Source of the DNA: Pseudomonadota bacterium
GTDB taxonomy: Bacteria; Pseudomonadota; Gammaproteobacteria; Burkholderiales; Burkholderiaceae_C
Length of the DNA stretch: 64,000 bases
NCBI GenBank assembly: GCA_021819435.1
Contig: JAKARB010000001.1
Location: 248,001-312,000, forward strand
Direction: 5' to 3'
The notes under the pieces were generated by a model. That model was not told the DNA's origin. It saw nothing but the letters and a program-made list of their open reading frames with translations, and ran no database searches. Positions 27,023-35,627 of this stretch are shown here, in pieces. Position 1 is the first letter of the stretch. Every line of letters starts with the position of its first letter. Position numbers and translations under genes: made by a program.

Positions 27023-27847
27023 ATGCGACAAAACCATTTCACACGTCCCACTGTCCTTGCCGCCTTGGCGATGCTGGACAGTCGTCTTTCCCAGGCCAAG
27101 TTTGATCATCTCGTGCTTCGCTTGGGTTTGGAGGACCTCATTTCCTCGGACCCTTCATTGAGCGTGTCTAAGAAGTCCGCTCAGCTCGGGCGTCTTGTGC
27201 TCGCAAACGGTGCAGAGCTTATTCAGACCCTTGAAGGACCAGTGACGCTGACCGAGGCGACTGTGCGTGAAGCCATTGCCTTGACGCTCGACACGTCCAG
27301 TCCTTCGGTGGAGCAGGAACGACTTCTTCGTGCCTTGGCCTTGGACGGCTTCGTGGTGCAGTGGGATGAAGGGGCTTCCGCGTCACCGCATCTTCGCGCA
27401 GCATTGCCTGATGAAGTTGACCTGCCCTCGACCGATGACGAAGTGCATCAGTTGCTCAAGCACTTTGGCTTTCATGTCGCGCTTGGTCATCTGGATCAAG
27501 CCATCGACGCGCACACCAGGGGTGACTGGGCTGCAGCCAATAGCCAGACTCGGACATTCATGGAGGGCTTGTTCGATCAAATTGCGGAGCACATTGACAA
27601 GACAGCAGCCACCGCAGCAGGAAGCTCTGAAAACCGCCGAGCTTGGTTGACACAAGAGGGGTTCTTGTCCAGGGAGCGGAATGAGTGGACGCCTGATGGG
27701 AAAAACTATGTGAATGGGCTGTTCAAGATGCTCCACACAGAAGGATCCCACCCAGGTCTTTCTGATGACGATAGAAGCACCTTCCGGCTTCATATCGTTC
27801 TTGTCACTGCCAGGACTTTCCTTAGGCGACTAAGGAACGGCGCGTAG
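27023..27847 (+). CDS. Hypothetical protein with Abi_C-like C terminus
   Basis: The 274-residue protein ends in YVNGLFKMLHTEGSHPGLSDDDRSTFRLHIVLVTARTFLRRL, resembling the Abi_C domain (abortive infection C terminus) in its pattern of helix, Gly-rich GSHxG turn and long helix. The N-terminal part (LAALAMLDSRLSQAKFDHLVLRLGL) is helical. The start at 27023 (MRQNHF) is the first plausible ATG; 26930 is an alternative. A defensive role is inferred from the domain impression. Confidence 0.6.
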   Translation: MRQNHFTRPTVLAALAMLDSRLSQAKFDHLVLRLGLEDLISSDPSLSVSKKSAQLGRLVLANGAELIQTLEGPVTLTEATVREAIALTLDTSSPSVEQERLLRALALDGFVVQWDEGASASPHLRAALPDEVDLPSTDDEVHQLLKHFGFHVALGHLDQAIDAHTRGDWAAANSQTRTFMEGLFDQIAEHIDKTAATAAGSSENRRAWLTQEGFLSRERNEWTPDGKNYVNGLFKMLHTEGSHPGLSDDDRSTFRLHIVLVTARTFLRRLRNGA

Positions 27848-28038
27848 CTCTGCATGGGTGGCATTCAGGCAGAACCGCTTCGCCAGGCGGTACTCACACT
27901 GCGTTGGGTCTACATCTGCATGGCGCTCTTGCCTTGAGGCAACCTCGCTGGGACGGGGTTGCATCGGCCTGAAGCTGAGGTGTGATGACAAGGGGAGCAC
28001 CACAAGGCGCTCACTTCACCACCTAGGAGGCCGCAAGC

Positions 28039-28554
28039 ATGAGCATCAAATTCACGGACGCAGATGGCTTTGACCAAGGAGCACAAGGCGCTGACCTGGC
28101 AGTTGTTCTCGTCTCTCGACAAGACATCGAGGCCTTGCGGATAGGGAGCGTGGTGGAGCGATTGATGCTGTTCAGCGACAGCGCCAAGCATGTCCACCAG
28201 TTCGCAGGGCGCATGGTCATCCAGGTCGATGGCTACGATGAAGACCCCAGACCGTTGGTGCTGATCCCTGAAGTTCGGCGCTTCTTCCGTTCGGTAGACA
28301 GCCACTGGAGCTACTGGATTCACTTCCTGATTCCTGACGTGGATCAGATTCAGTTGATCTTGTTGATGCTGGTGGACGTGCAAGCGGAGACGGCCCAGCC
28401 TGGACAGGTGGGCTTCTCGCTGCTGGACTCTGCGCAACTGGATGAGGTGATCCAAAGACTGCGCGGAGCGATGGAGACCCTGCATCACGCCTTTCAGGTT
28501 CCCACCAGTCATGCCGAGTTGATGATGTCTGCCGTGGTTCGCGCCGTTGGCTGA
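28039..28554 (+). CDS. Hypothetical element protein, possibly CRR6-domain
   Basis: The 171-residue protein follows a strong AGGAGG-type site (CTAGGAGGCCGCAAGC). PRPLVLIPEVRRFFRSVDSHWSYWIHFLI in the middle resembles bacterial proteins annotated with the chlororespiratory-reduction-6 domain; function is unknown. Its last 46 nt overlap the convergent HNH gene. Confidence 0.7.
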   Translation: MSIKFTDADGFDQGAQGADLAVVLVSRQDIEALRIGSVVERLMLFSDSAKHVHQFAGRMVIQVDGYDEDPRPLVLIPEVRRFFRSVDSHWSYWIHFLIPDVDQIQLILLMLVDVQAETAQPGQVGFSLLDSAQLDEVIQRLRGAMETLHHAFQVPTSHAELMMSAVVRAVG

Positions 28555-28901
28555 GATGCCATGGAGCTTGCCCAAGGCAGCCACTTCCCCTTCGCACGCT
28601 GGCGCCTGACCGCAGCCTGGTAGGCCGATGGATCGGGAGCAATGGCGCTGCGGCCCTTGTGCCGGCGTGTGTTGCATATCTGGCATGCGGCAACAACGTT
28701 GGATGCAACGTCCCGGCCGCCGTCGCACCTTGCAACAAGGTGCTCGGCGGTCGAGCGATGATGGCGGGCCTGAGCCAAGGTGAGCCGGTGACGCTGAGCG
28801 AACGCGTCCAGATCGGCCTCCCACATGGGATGACAGCAGTAGAAGCAGAGACCGTTCTGGCGGGCAAATGCGGATCGGCGAAGCAGGGAAAGCTTGCACA
28901 T
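28509..28901 (-). CDS. HNH endonuclease
   Basis: The 130-residue protein has the HNH layout: GLCFYCCHPM (first Cys pair), then RSTAEHLVARCDGGRDVASNVVAACQICNTRRHKG (His of the EHLVAR beta-hairpin, Asn, second Cys pair). It is a small, probably metal-dependent DNA nuclease. The start at 28901 is preceded by the AAAGGTCC region. Its 3' end overlaps the CRR6-like gene. Confidence 0.85.
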   Translation of the reverse strand: MCKLSLLRRSAFARQNGLCFYCCHPMWEADLDAFAQRHRLTLAQARHHRSTAEHLVARCDGGRDVASNVVAACQICNTRRHKGRSAIAPDPSAYQAAVRRQRAKGKWLPWASSMASQPTARTTADIINSA

Positions 28902-29089
28902 ACAGGACCTTTAGCTGAGTAAAGCCCCTGTCGAGAAATCCATCCCAGAGCAGGCACCGGCGCGTCACGCGGACCGGCGATGCGCTCACATCCGTGAAGC
29001 GCGGTTCGATAGGAATCGAAGCGCCTTCAGTTTAGCGCGGGTTGCGTCAAATGCCAATCTGCCGAGCGTGGCGGTGGACGGCGCAGCCT

Positions 29090-29371
29090 TCAGGCGTCTG
29101 CAAAGCGAACCTCATGCTCACCGAGAACCTCACCCGTGGGTGTGCGCAGGGTCAGCCGCACGACATGCACGTCCGGATCGTTCTGGAACGGGCCGGACGG
29201 GTCATACCAGCGGTATTTCAGATAGATCGCTTTGCCCTCCACGGCGCCCGTCCACTCCCCCAGCACGGCGGAAGCTGGGCCGGTGCTTTTCAGCTCCTTC
29301 AATCCGTATTGGACAACGAAGGCATGCAGTGCGTCATCGGACTGAATCTTGTTGAAATCCTCAAGGAGCAT
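29090..29371 (-). CDS. Hypothetical protein, 93 aa
   Basis: The 93-residue protein starts MLLEDFNKIQSDDALHAFVVQYGLKELKS and ends LRTPTGEVLGEHEVRFADA, a compact alpha/beta composition. I do not recognise it. The upstream sequence lacks a clear Shine-Dalgarno site, and the frame remains open further upstream, so the start at 29371 is uncertain. Confidence 0.55.
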   Translation of the reverse strand: MLLEDFNKIQSDDALHAFVVQYGLKELKSTGPASAVLGEWTGAVEGKAIYLKYRWYDPSGPFQNDPDVHVVRLTLRTPTGEVLGEHEVRFADA

Positions 29372-29549
29372 GGCGGGGCTGATTGGCTTCGTGCTGGAAC
29401 AGTGGTGCGGGAACCCGCTTCGTTCAAGCCATCCTAACGCATGACTCTCAGGTAGCCCGTGCGACTGGCTTGCAATCGGAGGGACCGATGAGATCCTGAA
29501 TGCATGGACAAGCAAATGGCCTGTCCCTTCTACCGCACAGGATCCACCC

Positions 29550-31568
29550 ATGAAATTCAGCAAGGCAGAAATCGAGGCACTGATCGCAGCCTCGCCCCGA
29601 ACCACCGCAACCCTGAGCAAGCTGGTGCTGTCGGTCAAGTACCAGGTCCGCCCCGGCGGCAGCACGTCGAAGATGAGTATCGAGGAACTCGCGGCCTCCA
29701 TCTTGGAACTCGGCGTTCTGCAAAATTTGGTGGTGGTCAAAGGCCCGCGTGGCACCTTCGAAGTGTGCGCGGGCGGGCGACGCCTGGAGGCACTGGCCCT
29801 GCTGCTGACCACTGGCCAGATCCCCGACAACTACCCCGTACCGATCTTGATCCTGCCCGCCGACAAGGCGCTGATGGCCAGCCTGTCGGAGAACCTGCAC
29901 CACGTTGCCATGCACGCCGCCGACGAGTTCCTGGCCTTCTCGCGGCTGCTGGAGGAAGGCAAGTCCGTTGAGACCGTAGCGGCCGCGTTCGGCGTTACCC
30001 CCCTGGTGGTCAAACGCAGGATGAAGCTCGCCTCTGTCTCACCAAAGCTGATCGAACTCTTCAGGAAGGACCAAATCGCCCTGGACTGCCTGATGGTCCT
30101 GGCCTCTGTCGATGATCACGAGCGCCAGGAGAAAGCCTGGATTGGTCTGCCTGAATGGAACCGTCGCCCCGACTACCTGAGGCAGTTGCTCATTGGAGGC
30201 GAAATCGAATCCGACCGCGACCCGGTGGCCAAGTACGTGACGCTCAAAGCTTACGAAAAGGCGGGCGGTGCCACTCGGCGCGACCTGTTCTGCGACGATG
30301 ACAAGAAAGCCTACCTGCTGGACGTCGCCTTGCTGGACCAACTGGCATCCGACAAGTTGCAGAAGAAGGCCAAGCAGGTGACCGCAGAGGGCTGGAAGTG
30401 GGTGGATGTCCGTCCGCGTTACTCGCGTGACGAATACCTCAACCATGGCGAGTTGCGCAAGACCCGCCGCGAGCCCGACGAGCAGGAGGCTGCAGCCCTG
30501 GCAAGCATCGAGGCCAGCGTGGATGCCTTGCAGGCCCGCATGGAAGCACTGGAAGCTGCTGACACCGAGGACGGTCAAGACGCCTATGAGAGTCTAGACC
30601 GTGAAATGACGGCCTTGCAGATGCAGGCCAAGGCCATCGAGGATGAACTCAGCGTTTGGCCCGCCGACCTGATGGGCAAGGCTGGATGTGTGGTCCATGT
30701 GGCCCAGAACGGGACCATCGCGGTGAAGTACGGCCTGATCCGGCCCGATGACCGGAGCGACATGGCACAGGCTGCACGTCAGGTAGGCGAGGGCGGTCAA
30801 GCCGATCTGGTGTCCTTGCCCTCTCCCAAGACGCGCCCAATTCACTCCGACAAGCTCATGCGCCGCCTGACCGCTCACCGCGTGGCGGCGGTGCAGGCCG
30901 AGCTTCTGGCGCGGCCCGACGTGGCACTGGTGGCCATCACGGCGCACCTTGCCCAGAAACTGCTGTTGGATCATGGCTACCACTACCAGCGAGAGCAGGC
31001 TTTGGAACTGTCTGCCACCGACAGCCAGGCCGCGCTCCGGTCCGCCGCCGAGGACATCGAGAGCAGTGCGGCATGGTTGCAGATGGACAGCGAGCGCCGC
31101 GCTTGGCTCGACAGGCTGCCGCAGGAAGCCTCGCAGGTCTTCGGGTGGCTCCTGACGCAGGAGCAAGCCGTGGTGCTGCAACTCCTGACCTTCCTTGTGG
31201 CTTCCACGGTCACCGGCATCTACGGCTCTGAGCCAACCTCGCAAAGCACCGATGCCCTGGCCTTGGCGCTCGGGCTGGACATGCGTCGCTGGTGGACCGC
31301 CAGCGGCCCCTCCTACCTGAACCATGTTTCCAAGAGCCAAGTGTTGTCGGTGGTGACGGAGGCCGTGGACATCAATGCTGCCGCACCCTTGGCCTCTCTC
31401 AAGAAGGACGCCGTGGTTGCGGGGGCCGAGCAGGCCATCGTCGGATCTGGCTGGTTGCCCAAGTGCCTGCGCACGGTGGTGAGCGCCGATGCGCAAGGCG
31501 ATGGCGAGGAAGATGTTTCGCAGGACAACGTGCAGATGGAAGGTGCAGCCGCCGATCTGGTGGCCTAG
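29550..31568 (+). CDS. parB: ParB/RepB/Spo0J-family partition protein
   Basis: The 672-residue protein carries a ParB/Srx N-terminal domain: LVLSVKYQVRPGG, MSIEELAASILELGVLQNLVV, EVCAGGRRLEALALL (the GxRR CTPase/nuclease box, about 73-84) and SENLHHVAMHAADEF. A helix-turn-helix follows (VETVAAAFGVTPLVVKRRMKLA). The long C-terminal extension is typical of plasmid and element ParB-like proteins of 650-700 aa. No ParA is visible nearby; segregation may use the ParM-like protein instead, or ParB may have another regulatory role. Confidence 0.85.
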   Translation: MKFSKAEIEALIAASPRTTATLSKLVLSVKYQVRPGGSTSKMSIEELAASILELGVLQNLVVVKGPRGTFEVCAGGRRLEALALLLTTGQIPDNYPVPILILPADKALMASLSENLHHVAMHAADEFLAFSRLLEEGKSVETVAAAFGVTPLVVKRRMKLASVSPKLIELFRKDQIALDCLMVLASVDDHERQEKAWIGLPEWNRRPDYLRQLLIGGEIESDRDPVAKYVTLKAYEKAGGATRRDLFCDDDKKAYLLDVALLDQLASDKLQKKAKQVTAEGWKWVDVRPRYSRDEYLNHGELRKTRREPDEQEAAALASIEASVDALQARMEALEAADTEDGQDAYESLDREMTALQMQAKAIEDELSVWPADLMGKAGCVVHVAQNGTIAVKYGLIRPDDRSDMAQAARQVGEGGQADLVSLPSPKTRPIHSDKLMRRLTAHRVAAVQAELLARPDVALVAITAHLAQKLLLDHGYHYQREQALELSATDSQAALRSAAEDIESSAAWLQMDSERRAWLDRLPQEASQVFGWLLTQEQAVVLQLLTFLVASTVTGIYGSEPTSQSTDALALALGLDMRRWWTASGPSYLNHVSKSQVLSVVTEAVDINAAAPLASLKKDAVVAGAEQAIVGSGWLPKCLRTVVSADAQGDGEEDVSQDNVQMEGAAADLVA

Positions 31569-32752
31569 GTATCCATTGTTCGCTGGTCGAGGGGCGCAGG
31601 GCGTAGATCCTGCGCCCCTTGTTGCATTGGCCGGTCCACACGAATCGCTCCTAAATAGGCACCTGCCGCGCGTGTCCTGGCGTGCCCGGCCAACTCGGAG
31701 ACCGCTCGCCGAGCCGCATGGTCCACGTCTGGCGCCACGGTCCCTCCACCCCGCACGGGAGGTGGGCATCCGGCCAGAGCCTCGTAGCGTTCGATCAGCA
31801 CCTCGTGCCGCAGACCGTGACAAGTCATGCCGAGGTCGTGTGCCGTGATGCCGAACTTGCTCACCACATAGTCGAACCGACGCAGATTCCTGCGCAGATC
31901 ATGGGCGGGATCCCCCATGTGCGCATCCTGGCTGCTGACCTGGGCCTGCGCGAAGGCCACTGCTGCGATCCTCGCAGGACTGTCCAGCGGGACATGGCGC
32001 ACCCGGCCACCCTTGCCTTTGATCCTGGCGTACTGATCTGCCGCCTTCGCCTCGGGCGGCAAGCCGGTGGACTCGAAAGGCACGATGCTCTCAAAGGGCC
32101 GAAACAGCACGGATTCCTTGCGCCGCAGACCCAGGGCACGGATCAAACGCAGAGAGGCGCCCACATACCGGTCGTGGGCGTGCACCTTGGCGATCAACGC
32201 TTCGATGTCCACACCCTGGGCGGACCAACTCCTGTCCCGGCTGGCCGTTTCGTGTCGTTGATATTCATCCACGTCAAGGCCGTAGTGCGCCGGTCCCCGG
32301 ATGAAGCCGTGCTTGCCCATCCACATGGCCAATCCCCGCAGGAAGCTCAGGTAGGTCTGAATCGTGGCCGGGGCGAGATGTTCCCGCTGCCAGACCTGGA
32401 CCATGGCCTTGACATGCTTCTGCCCCAGATTGCGAGGATCGGGCACCGTCTTGAACTTTGCCTTCAGCTTCAGGTCTCGGAAGAAGCGCCGTAGGAACTG
32501 GGCTCGCTCCTGACGGGTTTTGTGCGAGACAGTTTTCTCCAGCGAGGTGTGCAAGGTGTTGAACAGCTCGATCAACACCTCCAATACTCGGAGCGGTGGG
32601 GTCTGTCCCACCCGGTAGCTGGCCAGGATGTCCTGAGGTGATCGGCCTGCCCAGTTCTGCCGACGGGTCGGCTGCTGTTGGACGGTGCGGCCCGGGCTGG
32701 GCACTTCCTGGGGTCTGCGCCTGCCGGGACGCTGCTTGGACGAAGCGGACAT
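31565..32752 (-). CDS. int: Tyrosine recombinase (integrase)
   Basis: The 395-residue integrase has a full catalytic set: RLIRALGLRRKESVLF (Arg I), RIKGKGGRVRHVPLDSP (Lys), MTCHGLRHEVLIERYEAL (His-x-x-Arg) and VSELAGHARTRAAGAYLGAI (His and the nucleophilic Tyr). The N-terminal half includes a SAM-like DNA-binding domain. The start at 32752 follows GGAG. The stop is shared with parB (CTAG). With the ICE backbone around it, this is the best candidate for the enzyme that integrates the element. Confidence 0.88.
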   Translation of the reverse strand: MSASSKQRPGRRRPQEVPSPGRTVQQQPTRRQNWAGRSPQDILASYRVGQTPPLRVLEVLIELFNTLHTSLEKTVSHKTRQERAQFLRRFFRDLKLKAKFKTVPDPRNLGQKHVKAMVQVWQREHLAPATIQTYLSFLRGLAMWMGKHGFIRGPAHYGLDVDEYQRHETASRDRSWSAQGVDIEALIAKVHAHDRYVGASLRLIRALGLRRKESVLFRPFESIVPFESTGLPPEAKAADQYARIKGKGGRVRHVPLDSPARIAAVAFAQAQVSSQDAHMGDPAHDLRRNLRRFDYVVSKFGITAHDLGMTCHGLRHEVLIERYEALAGCPPPVRGGGTVAPDVDHAARRAVSELAGHARTRAAGAYLGAIRVDRPMQQGAQDLRPAPLDQRTMDT

Positions 32753-33396
32753 GGCATGGCTCCATGGTTAGGTGCCCGCCGCCCGAACGGCGGGCAAGGT
32801 TGAACAGTTGCGAATCCGTTGCGTTCACCGTTGGCCCGGATTCGCCGGCCAGCGGTGCGTGGTCATGGTCGTGAGCGCCACACGTGACCACGATGCTTGC
32901 GGCGCTTACCCAGTGGTTTGCAGGGGGTGCGCTGGCGTTCATGCCTGTGCCCCCTGCTCGGTCAGTCTTAAAAACGAAATGGTTGATCCGGCCCAGTCGT
33001 GCATTTCTGCAACCGTGGGGGTGGTGATGCCAAACCGCCTCAGGGGCGGGATTGCATCGACGCCGAGGTCTGGCCTCGGGCATCCTTGGTGGATCAGTTC
33101 TGGATTCGTAGCGCCATCTCACTCGCATGGGTCCACCCCTGACCGAATGTCCAGGGCGGTGACGAGTTCATGAGCGAAGCCGCACGGGGAGCCTAAAAAG
33201 GCAAACACGTCCGTGTGGTGCGTCAAACACGGGCTCAAAGGAGATGACGGGAACAGCGGTTCGGCATCGGGTGCCGACAGCTTGCTCGAAGACCATGGCG
33301 CGCTTCAGGAGCGCCCAGCGTGGGAACGCTGGCAAGGCCAGTGGCGCATGCTCTGCGAATGATCCTCTGGGCCGTGCCTCTGGGGCGACGGCGAGA

Positions 33397-33461
33397 TCCG
33401 GTTCAGGACCGGAGCTTGAAGGGCAGGTAACGACTGCGACGCCTTTTGCTCCATCAGGAGC
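33397..33461 (-). promoter_or_regulatory. radC-RNA-like element, copy D (upstream of int)
   Basis: The core is at 33422-33441. It is preceded in the transcript by hairpin GCTCC/GGAGC (33448-33461) and followed by hairpin TCCGGT/ACCGGA (33397-33413). It reads toward the integrase gene, 645 bp away, on the same strand. The distance is larger than for the other copies, so it may serve a lost or unrecognised small gene. Confidence 0.5.
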
Positions 33462-33795
33462 GAGCCAAGGAGGGCTCTCGGGAAACTGTAGTTGACGCCT
33501 TCTCAGAAGGCCGGTCAAGACGGGGTTCCGCAATCAACCCAAATGGCGGTGCATTGCGGGTGGCGAATGCGTGCGTCGCAACTCGCCCTTGAGCCGTGCT
33601 TATTTACTGATACAGCCGCGAAGCCAAGCGCCATGGGGGCTTGACAGCAAGATGAGGTGCCTCTGGTTCCTGAGCGGATGTTCCTGCGGGATGGGACCGA
33701 GATGGGGCTGCCAGCACCGTTGGGGTTGACGACTGTCATTCGAATGAGAACGTGGTGACACACGTCAGGTCTCGGAGCATGTGCCGAGTTTTCAG

Positions 33796-33835
33796 GTGAC
33801 AGCCCAGGTCCATTGGAATGAACCTGTGCTGTCAC
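33796..33835. promoter_or_regulatory. Near-perfect 40-bp palindrome upstream of the parM-like gene
   Basis: Left arm GTGACAGCCCAGGTCCATT and right arm AATGAACCTGTGCTGTCAC are inverted copies matching at 17 of 19 positions, with a 2-bp centre. It lies 112 bp before the parM-like start. It could be the operator or centromere (parC/stbC-like) of the segregation operon. As RNA it would form a long hairpin. Confidence 0.6.
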
Positions 33836-33946
33836 TTCAACCGCTTGATGCCGAAATGAGGCACTTTGAGCCGGGGTTTGACATGGCGTGATGGCATCGG
33901 CTTGCCGATGCTGATTGCTCATAAATCCTTGTCTTGGGGACTCATC

Positions 33947-34990
33947 ATGGAATTGATCGTCAGAGCGGTGGATGTCGGATCCGGCAACACCAAATACGTC
34001 GTCAGCGCGGATGGCGCGGAAATCCGTTGTGCCAGCTTTCCTTCGGTCGCTTATCCGAGCGCCAGCGAAACGCAAGCATGGGCGGCATCGGAGCGGCGCA
34101 AAACCTTGTCCATTCCCATCGGAAGCCTGTTCTACGAGGTCGGGCCGGATGTCCATCTGGTGGCTGACTCCATTCGGGCCACCCAGCTGCACGATGACTA
34201 CACCGACAGCGCCGAGTACATGGCGCTTTTGAGAGGCGCGCTTCACCTGATGAAGCAGCCCCGAATCGATCTGTTGGTGGTTGGACTCCCGGTGGCTTTG
34301 CTTCACCTCAAGAAGGCGTCGCTTGAAAAGGCCATGGCCGGGACACATGAGGTGGGAGGAGGTAAAACGGTGACCGTGGTCAAAGCCATGGCCATTGCTC
34401 AACCCCAGGGCGCGCTTGCGCACTATGCCTCTGTGCACAAGAAGATGGAAACGATTGGCAATGAGCAGAGCTTGATCATCGATCCAGGCTCGCGCACGTT
34501 CGACTGGCTGGTCGCCAGGGGCATGCGGCAAGTGCAGAAGCAGAGCCATTCCTTCAACCGCCGCATGTCTGATGTCTTGCGGCTGATCGCGGCCGAGATC
34601 ACAAAGGACATTGGCAGCGCCTACCGGGATCTGGACGCCATCGACTTGGCATTGCGAACTGGAAAGCAACTGGTCCTATTCCAGAAGCCCTATGACATCA
34701 AGCGCTTCCTGCCCATGGCAGAGGCGGTCGCACAGCAGGCGGTCTCGACCATGAGGCAGTACATCGAGTCTCCGCAAAGTCTTCAGAACATCATCCTAGT
34801 CGGAGGCGGCGCCTTTCTCTTCAAGAAGGCCGTCAAGCACGCCTTTCCCCATCACCGGATTCACGAAGTTAAGGAGCCCATGTTCGCCAATGTCCGGGGG
34901 TTCCAGATTGCTGGACAGAACTATGCGAAGACCGTCATGGCGGTGGAACTGTCTCAGATCGGTGCTGCGGTGCAGGGGAGTAAGCAATGA
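33947..34990 (+). CDS. ParM/StbA-like plasmid-segregation actin
   Basis: The 347-residue protein has actin-fold ATPase motifs: RAVDVGSGNTKYVVS (phosphate 1, about 5-19), LIIDPGSRTFDWLVARG (phosphate 2) and ILVGGGAFLFKKAV (adenosine). Its length matches ParM/StbA/PRTRC-D. ParM-type proteins polymerise to push plasmid copies apart. GGGGA precedes the ATG at 33947. It overlaps the next gene by 4 nt, as parM and parR do. PRTRC system protein D is an alternative label. Confidence 0.85.
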   Translation: MELIVRAVDVGSGNTKYVVSADGAEIRCASFPSVAYPSASETQAWAASERRKTLSIPIGSLFYEVGPDVHLVADSIRATQLHDDYTDSAEYMALLRGALHLMKQPRIDLLVVGLPVALLHLKKASLEKAMAGTHEVGGGKTVTVVKAMAIAQPQGALAHYASVHKKMETIGNEQSLIIDPGSRTFDWLVARGMRQVQKQSHSFNRRMSDVLRLIAAEITKDIGSAYRDLDAIDLALRTGKQLVLFQKPYDIKRFLPMAEAVAQQAVSTMRQYIESPQSLQNIILVGGGAFLFKKAVKHAFPHHRIHEVKEPMFANVRGFQIAGQNYAKTVMAVELSQIGAAVQGSKQ

Positions 34991-35265
34991 CTCAAGGTGA
35001 AGCAGGCGACGTCGCCTCGATTCGCCTCGTATTCGAACTGTCGAGGCAGGACCATCCTCGCCTGTATGACGACCTGATTCGCTTTCCGAAGGGTACGAAG
35101 CGAATCAATCGGCTGAGGGTGCTGGCCTACGATGGTTTGCTGGTTCAAAGTGGTGTGATGACTCTGGCGTCACCTGGACTTCATGTGACGCCAGAGTCGG
35201 CCAGCCCAGGCAATGCAGGCGAGGCCATCACGAACGATCTGTTCGGACCTGGCGTACAAGACTGA
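34987..35265 (+). CDS. Small partner of the ParM-like protein (StbB/ParR position)
   Basis: The 92-residue protein overlaps the ParM-like gene (ATGA at 34987). It contains RLVFELSRQDHPRLYDDLIRFPKGTKRINRLRVLAYDGLL, a ribbon-helix-helix-like pattern similar to StbB. The C-terminal part is acidic and disordered. By position it should be the DNA-binding adaptor that links ParM filaments to the centromere. Confidence 0.75.
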   Translation: MTQGEAGDVASIRLVFELSRQDHPRLYDDLIRFPKGTKRINRLRVLAYDGLLVQSGVMTLASPGLHVTPESASPGNAGEAITNDLFGPGVQD

Positions 35266-35279
35266 CGACAGGAGTTCTG

Positions 35280-35414
35280 GTGTCATTCGATTGGGTGTCA
35301 GTTGACGCGGCGAAGCACCCACCAGCTCACGCGAGGGTTCAATTGTTCGCAGGTCACAGCCTTCTTGACAATGTGCTCGATGGCGGGGCAGTGCTCCGCT
35401 GGCACAACGGGTGA
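35280..35414 (+). CDS. Possible 44-aa protein, GTG start
   Basis: GTG at 35280 follows ACAGGAG by 5 nt and lies 14 nt after the preceding stop. The 44 residues (VSFDWVSVDAAKHPPAHARVQ...) have a protein-like composition and end at TGA 35414. It may be a third cistron of the segregation operon, or chance. Too short to recognise. Confidence 0.35.
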   Translation: MSFDWVSVDAAKHPPAHARVQLFAGHSLLDNVLDGGAVLRWHNG

Positions 35415-35627
35415 AGGGTCATCCACAGTGGCATGAAGCCACCGGCGTCCGCTCAACTGCCGGCATGCCGATTTGTCTCACGTTCCCTGTAAATGACTGC
35501 GACATGTGTTAGATGCCGTTTGGCGCAAGTCTAGAGCCAAATTTGTTGCTCAGGCGCGCGGTGCTGCTGGGGAGACGTGGGCAACTTGCAACGTTTGTTG
35601 GGAAGGCCGCGCGGTCTACAAAATTCT

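Larger units (their letters stand above)
32753..33946. other. Long intergenic region between integrase and parM-like gene
   Basis: These 1194 bp hold structured element copy D (33397-33461) and a 40-bp near-palindrome (33796-33835). A weak minus-strand frame (33168-33533) ends LFRLPVRLRS but has no ribosome-binding site and no recognisable domain. No attachment site can be named from the sequence alone. The region is large enough for attP, promoters of int, or oriT. Confidence 0.4.

Noticed and set aside
33168-33533. 121-residue minus-strand frame downstream of structured element copy D
   Set aside because: It runs through the structured element itself, lacks a ribosome-binding site and shows no domain. 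A shorter frame from 33296 could be real but is unsupported.
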